Assembly (NCBI GenBank): GCA_015039365.1
Contig: WION01000159.1
Span: 54,339 to 118,338, forward strand
Reading direction: 5' to 3'
Source: Amanita rubescens
Lineage: Eukaryota > Basidiomycota > Agaricomycetes > Agaricales > Amanitaceae
DNA: 64,000 nucleotides
The translations under genes were made by a program, and so were the position numbers. The notes beneath the pieces were generated by a model that saw only the letters and a program-made list of their open reading frames with translations, was not told the origin of the DNA and searched no databases. Below, piece by piece: positions 34,401-42,745 of the stretch. Position 1 is the stretch's first letter. Every line of letters starts with the position of its first letter.

Positions 34401-35021
34401 ATGCCTGAGTTACAACAGCCACAAGTACAGGGCATACAGCCACTACCTCAAAGGGACTTTACGGCTATATTGGATGCATTTGATGCATCTGGCTGCTCAA
34501 TTCCGGACCTCGTCATTGCTCTCTTGACCGAGCGGCGCTTCAAGAGCAGCACATACACTGCTGAGCTACTTCAGCAGTCTGGTGACGTCCTCAGGAGTCT
34601 GTTAAGACATGCCAAATTGCCTAGGAATGCTGAGAAGGCTGCTTGTGAGGCTCTGCACCGTGTCTATGTGCGTGAAATCAAGGACCTTGTCAAGCCAAGT
34701 GCTGGATGGAATTTCTCGGCCCAACAAGCAACACCAGAGGATATTGATGACTTTGATCTTGAGGACTTGGCTTCGGATGTAGCTGATACTGCTCCTCTGC
34801 TCTGGGCTCTGCTCGATATCTTGCTATCTGTACAGACTAGCAAGCTCCGGGTTGTGTATATCACAGCACGTCTCAATGACAGCCGGACGGCAGTGGTCAC
34901 AACCGTTGAGCATACTCGGGTCACATTCAAGGTGGAGGGATACTTGAATATATCAGACAAAACGTCATACAGTCACAAATGTGAAACTCACCAGCTTTTG
35001 TATTTTCGAACTGATCACTGA
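34401..35021 (+). CDS. Short ORF convergent with the helicase; possible truncated DUF6589-like protein
   Basis: Begins MPELQQPQVQGIQPLPQRDF. Contains TERRFKSSTYTAELLQQSGDVLRSLL, then REIKDLVKPSAGWNFSAQQAT and LASDVADTAPLLWALLDILLS. The pattern of a REI.L segment, then LA..V...AP.LW.LL, resembles the N-terminal part of DUF6589 proteins, an agaricomycete family I associate with mobile DNA; this is a weak, memory-based match. The reading after ~34850 loses that character and overlaps the 3' end of the helicase on the other strand, so the ORF looks cut short. It may be what is left of the element's original transposase after internal deletion. Confidence 0.4.
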   Translation: MPELQQPQVQGIQPLPQRDFTAILDAFDASGCSIPDLVIALLTERRFKSSTYTAELLQQSGDVLRSLLRHAKLPRNAEKAACEALHRVYVREIKDLVKPSAGWNFSAQQATPEDIDDFDLEDLASDVADTAPLLWALLDILLSVQTSKLRVVYITARLNDSRTAVVTTVEHTRVTFKVEGYLNISDKTSYSHKCETHQLLYFRTDH

Positions 35022-35737
35022 ATGGCTGGCAGCGACAACTGACCCCCCGGGTATCGGCATTAAGCAAGGTGAAAACAGCAGGTTCAATCTTCTCTTTTTT
35101 GGATTTCTTTCTCGAGTACGTTGAGGGCTTCTTTTTCTTCCCCTTCCCCTTCTCGTCATCCTTCTCATCCTCGGCATCATCAGAGTCATCCTTCTCCCCC
35201 CCCTCCACCTCCACCTCCACCTCCCCTTCCTCCTCTCCCTCTTCGTCGGAAGCCTCGTGGTCCCGGGATGCCGCTGACCGACTCGTAGAAGGCCCCAGTT
35301 TAGTTTGTTTGGCAGTCGATGATGTACCTGGTTCAATTTTGATAGAAGAAGAATTGCGCTTTCGTTTCTTTTTTTCGTTTGCGAGAACGTCGAAATACTC
35401 CTTTTCGGCAAAAAAAATTGCAGTACCCTCAAGGGTCGGATCACGAACGCAACATCCAAATCGTTGCCAAAGAGCTGATATAGATGGAGTGGCATGCCAT
35501 TGGATAACAATTGCGATGTCAGGTAGATCCATACCCTGAGCATCCCTTAGTACATTGTAAATTTGCGCTAACGTGAACTCACCATCCCGAATGAATCGGT
35601 TGCCATCAGACCCCACGTTTCACCCCAAGCCAACCGTCCTGCTTCATTCCGCTTGAACTTATCTGACATCTCTGAATTGAACCACTTGACACGGTGGTGT
35701 TGATCTTTAGGCAATAAGCTTTGCAAGAATAGGCCGG

Positions 35738-36135
35738 TGAAACGATCAGAAGAAGGCCGATGCGGAAGTGCGTTCGGCCAAAGGGGCTTCGGAGGTCAGT
35801 CCTGGGGGTGCCTCGGAGGCAGAGAGGGCGCCGAATGCGAAGGTGAACGAGTGGAAGGTGTCCGAAGCACCGAGGAACGAAGGGAACGAAAGGAATCGAA
35901 CTCGGAGCAGTAATGGGGTGATAATTCGCTAACTACAACTATGTACACAATGGTATATATACTACGGAGGCATGAGGTGACCATGTGATGAATCCTGCAC
36001 CGAGTCCGAGGGTCTGTGCGTGCATCCGAACTCAAACGATCATCCTCCGGGGTCGAGTATAGGCTCGGAGTGCTTCGGGGAGCTTCGGAAGGTTTCGGAG
36101 ATCAGTTCCAACGTAGCCGGAATCGGCTCGTTACA
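35738..36135 (-). repeat. LTR of the gag-only element (3')
   Basis: 398 bp; starts TGAAACGATCAG on the plus strand and ends GGCTCGTTACA. Homologous to 37974-38371 and to the solo LTR at 41967-42363. Confidence 0.95.
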
Positions 36136-36478
36136 CCTCCTGGGTACTTTTAATACTGACCTCCTGGTCAGGACGGGGAGATCGGATGGTGATAGGAAGT
36201 AGAAGGGAAGTGGTGGGTGGGTTCTTCTCATCTCGCTTTCTTCAATCGTGCAGGCGGTCAGGGCGGCAGTTGGAATTTCGGCGGAATCAGGTCTCGGAAT
36301 GGCAGCTGTCAGGGATGCCAGATGGCTCGGAAATGATGAAAGACTTCGGCGATGGGGTCGCCGAGGGTTTCCAGGGTGGCAGAAATTGGCGTAGCAGTGG
36401 TGGGGTCATCAGAAGCCTCGGAGGTCTCGGTGGTATCATGCGTTGTAGTGGTAGGAGCAGTCGGAGGGTCTGGAGGGT

Positions 36479-37650
36479 TCAGAGGGTTTCGGAGGGGGTG
36501 GTATTAGGGAGCGTGGATTGATTAGGGATCGTGGTGCTAATGTGTATGTGCGTCGGAGTCGTATGTACGTTTTGCAGTTCTTCAGTATTGACAGGCTCGG
36601 CGGTATGCGTTCCGGAGTGGTCTAGAGCTTCCAGGAAGTAGTTGGAGGACACAAATGGCTTCGGAGCGGTCGGCTGTGTGTACCTCAGCAGCCATACATC
36701 GATGCGTTCTTTGAACCATTGTCCGAAGTGGCGGTATTGGAATGCATTCGGTTCGTTGCCATCCAAAAATTGAATCCGTCCGTCGACTATTTTGATCTTC
36801 CCTTGCCTTGCATATTCATCCCTGATATGGCACCAGGCCATCCGATGATTGATATCTCCGCAGAAAATGCATCCGCTAAGGAGATGGGTGGAAGCTGTGC
36901 TCGGAGCGAAGGCAGTGCTCGGAGGGGGAGTAGGGATAGGTGTTGGAGGCGTCGGAAGCGTCGGAGCTTGTGGGGTGGTCGCGGCGAGCAAGGCTATAGC
37001 AGACCTTGAGCTGATAATGAATTGCGCGGCACTATTCATGTCTTTTAGATCATAGCCGTCATCGGGGTGGACGTCCGGGTACTTGATTGTGAGCCGAGTA
37101 GTGATATCAGGTCGGAGATCCGGAGGGAATGCGGACATGTACATGATGCTTGCCTCACAGGCGTGTCATGTGGCGCTTTCCGATGAGGTATTGAGCTGTT
37201 CCGGAAAATTCCCTGTGATACTCAGCAAGGGCTGTCTCGGATGTGACATTTTGCGCTGAGAAGCGGTCGGAAACGGCATGTAGTGCTGCAATAGTGTGGC
37301 GGCGATCGGGCTGTGCCTCGGGGTAGATCTCGGCAATTCGCTTTCTTAAACGCGTCCCAGGTTTTCGGATCCGATAGGGTGTCCCGAGCGGCTCTCCAGA
37401 TCTCGGAAGATTTCTCATCGGTGTAGTAGACAGCCCATTTGATCAGTTCAGCATCTCCGGAGCGTTGTCTATCCTCGCAGATCATCTCGATATCTTCGAG
37501 GTATCTCTCAAGGCCAGCGGCAGTGCCTCGGAAGCAGGGTGCCTCCTTGTTCGTTCGGATGGGCATGCGGCGGCTTGGTTCGGTCATGATGTTACTGGCA
37601 GGCCGAAGCGAAGCGAGCTGTTCTGATGGAAAGCGAGGTGGATTAAGCAA
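36479..37650 (-). pseudogene. Retroelement gag with a CCHC-like knuckle, two frameshifts
   Basis: Three minus-strand frames succeed one another. 37222-37650 includes APCFRGTAAGLERYLEDIE and WAVYYTDEKSSEIWRA. 37155-37418 includes HTIAALHAVSDRFSA and LAEYHREFSGTAQYLI. 36479-37144 includes PPDLRPDITTRLTIKYPDVHPDD, then a Pro/Thr/Ala spacer, and the knuckle CIFCGDINHRMAWC (C-x2-C-x4-H-x4-C). This is the layout of a Ty3/Gypsy-like basidiomycete gag. The frame changes near 37335 and 37150 mean that the present copy makes no full-length Gag. Confidence 0.75.
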
Positions 37651-37973
37651 GGGGCTTCAGGGACGAAAGCTATTGATCGATCGGAGCTGGATCGGGAGTA
37701 GTGGAACGTGTGGGCGTTGTTCGGCTGATGCTGTGTCAGTGCTGTGGGGCCGAGTGGTGAAGGCTACTGCAGTGTAAAGAGCGGGGAGGGTATAATTGAA
37801 GAAAGGTCGGCGGGGTATGGTCTCTGAGCTATGGGAGGGCCGGCAGAGTGCTTGGAGTGGCTCGGAGCAGATTCCAAGTGACACCGGAGCTTGTCCGATG
37901 CTTTCTGTGCAGGAGTTGGGTGAAAGGAATGACCGACGGACTGACCTAAGAGCCCCTCGCGGTGGGCTCCAGT

Positions 37974-38371
37974 TGAAACGATCAGAAGAAGGCCGATGCG
38001 GAAGTGCGTTCGGCCAAAGGGGCTTCGGAGGTCAGTCCTGGGGGTGCCTCGGAGGCAGAGAGGGTGCCGAATGCGAAGGTGAACGAGTGGAAGGTGTCCG
38101 AAGCACCAAGGAACGAAGGGAACGAAAGGAATCGAACTCGGAGCAGTAATGGGGTGATAATTCGCTAACTACAACTATGTACACAATGGTATATATACTA
38201 CGGAGGCACGAGGTGACCATGTGATGAATCCTGCACCGAGTCCGAGGGTCTGTGCGTGCATCCGAACTCAAACGATCATCCTCCGGGGTCGAGTATAGGC
38301 TCGGAGTGCTTCGGGGAGCTTCGGAAGGTTTCGGAGATCAGTTCCAACGTAGCCGGAATCGGCTCGTTACA
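37974..38371 (-). repeat. LTR of the gag-only element (5')
   Basis: 398 bp; near-identical to 35738-36135 (a few substitutions such as GAGGGCGCC/GAGGGTGCC and AGCACCGAGG/AGCACCAAGG). CCGG follows at 38372-38375. Confidence 0.95.
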
Positions 38372-39369
38372 CCGGCTAAAACAGACTCGTTGATGTTGTC
38401 GAAAAAGACCAGAAACTTCGGCGGTGGTGGATCACCAAGCTTCCAGTTGCATAATAAGAACGAAAGGTCCCGGAACGTGCGAATGGGATTGAGAATTGGG
38501 CAGACGAGTATCTTGATGTTGGTGCGATCAGTAGAGCAACGGGAAATGAATAAAGCTTCTTCACGAAGGTGCAAGACTTTCTTGACGTTGTCGATTACAC
38601 CTGATGACATTGTTGCCGATGTCGCTAGAGTTGGGCAGGGTTTACGCTGCAAATAACGAAGACGTCCGATTTCACAGTATTCAGGTCAAAAAGTTCCCCA
38701 CTGTGAGATACAGTGGGCTTCGTCAATGACGATACTGATGACGTGGTCATTGAAAGTCTTATCGCTGAGGAGCTTCTCAAAGCCGCCTTTAGGCCGCATC
38801 AGCTCCTCCGGATTGACGATGATGACTCAATATCGAAATGAAGCAATGAGCTACTCAAGTTGTGAGCAAATATGTTGAATATGCAAAGAATGTCAAAGGC
38901 TCACCCGAAAATTCCATTCTGTCGCAGTTTTAGCCGATATGAAGATTCCTTCTATGTCCAACCTGCTCAAAAGCTCCGTATTTTGTTCCCCAAGAATGTT
39001 TAAGGGTGTGACAATGATCTGGATTCCTTGTGGCCGGAATAAGAGCGGCATCCAGAAGGTTAAGGTCTTCCCACTGCCAGTAGCCGCAAGCGAGATGACG
39101 TCTTGGCCACGTAAAATCGCATCACAGACGCGAACCTGCCATAGACATGGCCGTCTTCCGAGATTCTCAAGTGTTTTGGCCCGGATTTCATCGAACGATG
39201 GGCAATACGGATCAACAACCATATCTGTTTGACTAGACATAGAGAAATCGCCGAGATTGGCTGAAATTTTGAGTCAGAGGGTTAGATATGGTACAAGAAT
39301 TGATATACCACTCACCTTTTGTCAAGCCGAGCAATTGTGGCCAGGGGACAGGCGTGCCATGCAACTGGG

Positions 39370-41944
39370 CAGTACTTTACACTCCCCCCCCAGTCCGATT
39401 AGACTCCGACAGACTCCTATGACTCCTATAGGACTCCTATAGGACTCTGATCACTTTCTGATAAAATGTAAAAAAATGTAAAATGGTAGGAAACATGTTT
39501 GGCATTGTTTGTTTATGTTTATTTATATTAGGCATCTTTAACTTGCAAAAGAAATCCAAAATCCTTAAAAATAGTGAATAATGTTTGGCATTGTTTATTT
39601 ATGTTTATTTGTATTAGGCATCTTTAACTTGCAGAATAAATTCAAAAAAATACTGAAAAAATGCGGAAAATTCATGTGATCCAGGTTATCTAAGAATTAT
39701 AAAACCAAACAATGGCAAACTTGACATATTTGCAAAATACTTTTCAGATGCAAGTGTGATCTTGAAAAATGCACACAAGGTCATGCAAGAATTAGGACAC
39801 AAATCTGAGCCAAATTCTAGGTAAATGTAAAAGAATGTATCACCACTCCATGTGACCACCTGCAAAGCCATAGTTGAACCCAACACAATTTGGGTGTGTC
39901 TGGCTGGTGATGATCAATGTAGTACATATGTGTGATCAGTTAGAAAGGGCTGGCAGTGGTGAAAGTCAGTTTCAGTAATGTGACTTGAGTGGTGAGTAGA
40001 GGCTGCTGAGGTCAAGGACATTGGCAACATGCACATGGCAGTGGCTGCTGGGGGTGCAGTGCAGAGTGTTGAAGTGATGATCTAGTTTTAGTTCCACAAT
40101 CCCACATGTTTGTTGCCAGCAACAACCAATGACCACCAATCACCTATAATTGTCATAGGTAAATATGAGGGATTTGTGATTATGTATGTATTGAAGTCAA
40201 GGGGTGAAAGCAGGTGGAGATGAGTTCTTGGTTATTTGGTGATGCCGGGTACACAGTGAGTTGTGGTTTTTAGAACCATATTAATAATTGTCTGTCTGTC
40301 TGACTGTCTGTCTGTCTGTCTGACTGTCTGTCTGACTGTCTGACTGTCTGACTGACTGACTATCTGACTATCTGACAGGCACTGACAGATGTTAATGCAC
40401 TAATTATCTGGTTGTCTGACTATCTAATAGGCACTGACAGATGCTGACACACTGATTATCTGACTGTCTGACAGACAGTGTTTCATAAGTTGTCTGACTT
40501 GTCTGACTGTCTAACCATCTGAGCAGTGAGAGACACTTAAGCATCAGACAACATCAGACAAGGCTATGATCAGACGTTTGCTGTGTTAGTTGATGTACTA
40601 AGCTTCCACACTAGAAGCATGTGGCAAAGTTAACTCAGCAATGGTTAACTCAAATACTAAGAGAATGATGATATGATGAGTGCTAATACAATAGTAGGAT
40701 AGAGTCTTTGGATGTTTCAGACAGAAATTGAACAAAGTGTGGACAATGATAGATAACTTGATGAGTAAGTAGAGATACATAAGAGGGTCTGTCACTTCCA
40801 AAACTAATCAGGCATGCATAATGTGGGAGTCAATACTATTAGTAACAGAATGGTGGCTCAGTGACATCATGTAATTAGTATCAACTTCCAAAGTTCCAAT
40901 CACAATGGCAACACTATCTGGCACCTGTGCCCTGCCACACTGAGTGTCCTACTATCATGATCATTATCAGCTACCTCCAATCACAAGTACTATTAGTAAT
41001 TTGAAGTTAGGTACAGTGCCCTATAGGCCAATATCAGTCAGTCTCACCTTTACTAGTAGTAGGTGACTTATACTATAACTTTGTTGTCCATGCTCTGTTC
41101 CAGAATTGCCTCAAACCTAAGACTATGATATTCTATTGTTTTACCTAATATGTTTGAAGTTTCCCTGACCCCACACCTCCAGTGGTTTGTCTTATCAATG
41201 TGACCAGGGGCCCTTGTACAAAGTCACAAGATGTTTTGGCCGCAACCTATCAAATTTCTCTCCATTATATCTGAAGAATTAATTACAAATATCTTGGGTT
41301 TCAAAGGCTCTGTTCTGGAGCATGATTCTTGCACCATCTTGATCACATGATTTTTCCAGATTTTTCAAGATTTTTAGCAGCCTTTCAAATTTTCAACATG
41401 AAGTGTTTAAAACAGTATTTTGCAAATATCTTGAGTTTGGCATTGTTTGGCATGTCCATTTCCACACTAATCTGATCACATGATTTTTCCGGATTTTTCC
41501 AGATTTTTGGCAGCCATTCAATTTTTCAACACGAAGCGTTTAAAACAGTATTTTGCAAATAACTTGAGTTTGGCATTGTTTGGCATGTTCATTTACAAAC
41601 TAATCTGATTACATGATTTTTCTGCATATTTCGCAATTTTTTTCCAAAATTTCCCACGGTCACACAGTACTCTTGGCAAATGGTGGTATTACAAATGAGA
41701 CTACAAAGACTACATTAAAAAGCGGAGTCCTATAGGAATAGTCCTATTAGAGTCCTATGTCCTATTCGAGTCCGTCGGAAGGCTTCCTATTCATCCGATA
41801 CCAGTCCGATTGAAAAATGTAGTGTCAAAAAATTTGTAATGTTAATGTAATCTCATTTGTAATAAATTCCGATGTGACTCCTATAGGACTCCTAGGACTC
41901 CGATCGGACTCCGATCGGAATAGGGGGGGGACAGTAAAGACCTC
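39370..41944. mobile_element. Non-autonomous poly-C-ended TIR element, ~2.6 kb
   Basis: Left end CAGTACTTTACACTCCCCCCCC and, inverted, right end GAGGTCTTTACTGTCCCCCCCC. These are followed by inverted stretches of AGTCCGAT / GACTCCTATAGGACTCC repeats. GCAACTGGG is repeated directly outside (39361-39369 and 41945-41953). The interior is AT-rich, CpG-poor and non-coding, with a CTGT/CTGA microsatellite and duplicated subterminal blocks (TTTGGCATTGTTTG with ATTAGGCATCTTTAACTTGCA at ~39500 and ~39585; CTTGAGTTTGGCATTGTTTGG at ~41433 and ~41563). The CAG-type tip suggests hAT, but the repeat outside is 9 bp rather than 8, so superfamily is undecided. It lies ~130 bp 5' of the helicase start. Confidence 0.8.
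40285..40520. repeat. CTGT/CTGA microsatellite and derived spacer repeats
   Basis: Tetranucleotide run of CTGT and CTGA units at 40290-40375, followed by scattered remnants (TCTGACTGTCTGAC, GGCACTGACAGATG twice) to ~40520. It sits inside the poly-C-ended element. Confidence 0.9.
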
Positions 41945-41966
41945 GCAACTGGGTGATACGGCACGG

Positions 41967-42363
41967 TGAAACGATCAGAAGAAGGCCGATGCGGAAGTGC
42001 GTTCGGCCAAAGGGGCTTCGGAGGTCAGTCCTGGGGGTGCCTTGGAGGCAGAGAGGGTGCCGAATGCGAAGGTGAACGAGTGGAAGGTGTCCGAAGCACC
42101 GAGGAACGAAGGGAACGAAAGGAATCGAACTCGGAGCAGTAATGGGGTGATAATTCGCTAACTACAACTACGTACACAATGGTATATATACTACGGAGGC
42201 ACGAGGTGACCATGTGATGAATCCTGCACCGAGTCCGAGGCCTGTGCATGCGTCCGAACTCAAACGATCATCCTCCGGGGTCGAGTATAGGCTTGGAGTG
42301 CTTCGGGGAGCTTCGGAAGGTTTCGGAGATCGGTTCCAACGTAGCCGGAATCGGCTCGTTACA
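41967..42363 (-). repeat. Solo LTR of the gag-only family
   Basis: 397 bp; matches the two LTRs at 35738 and 37974 from TGAAACG to GTTACA. It has its own 4-bp duplication ACGG (41963-41966 and 42364-42367). No internal retroelement sequence is attached, so it is the product of LTR-LTR recombination. Confidence 0.9.
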
Positions 42364-42429
42364 ACGGCCAACGCGCGCTCAAGTTATTCAAAGTCCGAAA
42401 AGATGTCACAGAAAGTAACGCAACCACGA

Positions 42430-42736
42430 CGTTGTTGACGCATGTTATTTGCCAGTCCCTCCAGAGCAATACGCTTACATAACATCGTCAAGCTAGCTCC
42501 GAGGGACTGGGTAGGAGTCTGCAATAGAGGCTAATTTACACAAATGCCACTCGATGTGTGAGCCCCAAGCCAGAAATCAACTGACCCCCCCCCTCGCGGT
42601 TGTTTTGCGCCAGACGTTATAGAGCGAGTTGTCGTGCGCAACAATCCAAATTAAAACTCAGCCCGGCTCACTCCGAATGCTCACACATGGGACTCATAGC
42701 ACATCAACTCGCTCATTACGTCTGGGAACGAGACTA
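42430..42736 (-). repeat. Right TIR of the RecQ element
   Basis: Inverted match to 33812-34270. It begins TTGTTGACGCATGTTATTTGCC and ends at the CTGGGAACGAGACTA tip. The internal CCCCCCCC run corresponds to the G-run in the left arm. Confidence 0.75.
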
Positions 42737-42745
42737 AGGAATAGT

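Larger units (their letters stand above)
35738..38371 (-). mobile_element. Gag-only LTR retroelement, 2.6 kb
   Basis: Identical-length 398 bp LTRs at 35738-36135 and 37974-38371, with TG...CA ends, differ at only a few positions. The target duplication is CCGG (35734-35737 and 38372-38375). On the minus strand the order is 5' LTR, then AC and a primer-site candidate TGGAGCCCACCGCGAGGGG (tRNA 3'-end type with TGG), then gag, then a purine stretch CCCAGGAGG at the 3' LTR. No reverse transcriptase, integrase or protease is present. It would need enzymes from another element to move. It is inserted in the RecQ helicase gene. Confidence 0.9.
34927..39240 (-). pseudogene. RecQ-like DEAH-box helicase, split by an LTR element and with two nonsense changes
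   Basis: N-terminus MSSQTDMVVDPYCPSF at 39240, then the Q-type segment RPCLWQVRVCDAIL, Walker A TGSGKT, and VTPLNILGEQ. After a ~51 bp intron comes VIIVNPEELMRPKGG, then IDEAHCISQWG (motif II plus the RecQ aromatic-rich start), TLATSATMS (motif III) and FLVFFDNINESV (motif IV). The gene is interrupted at 38371 by the gag LTR element and resumes at 35737 with DKFK, GETWGLMATDSFGM, LPDIAIVIQWHATPSISALWQRFGCCVRDP (motifs V and VI region, Gln-Arg-Gly context altered to QRFGC). An acidic/Lys-rich tail follows. Stops occur in frame at 38826-38828 (TGA where RY-R-VIIV is expected) and at about 38692 (WGTF-stop-PEYCE). The copy is dead. RecQ enzymes unwind DNA 3'-5'; here the gene probably served the transposon. 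Confidence 0.8.
33812..42736. mobile_element. RecQ-helicase-bearing TIR element with 9-bp target duplication, host to nested insertions
   Basis: Tips are perfect inverted copies: TAGTCTCGTTCCCAG at 33812-33826 and its complement at 42722-42736. The same nine bases, AGGAATAGT, lie directly outside at 33803-33811 and 42737-42745. Inside the tips further inverted blocks match, including AACGTCTGGnGCAAAAC with a G-run, and the ~100 bp block at 34170-34270 against 42430-42535. Removing three secondary insertions leaves about 3.3 kb with a RecQ-like helicase pseudogene and a short convergent ORF. A 9-bp duplication is in the Mutator-like range, but I see no Mutator transposase here, so class is open. 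Confidence 0.8.

Noticed and set aside
35069..35539. Ser/Phe-rich plus-strand frame
   Set aside because: It is the antisense shadow of the Glu/Asp/Lys-rich tail of the RecQ-like helicase.
39370..41944. Assignment of the poly-C element to hAT
   Set aside because: The CAG tip fits, but the flanking direct repeat reads as nine bases and there is no transposase, so no superfamily is claimed.
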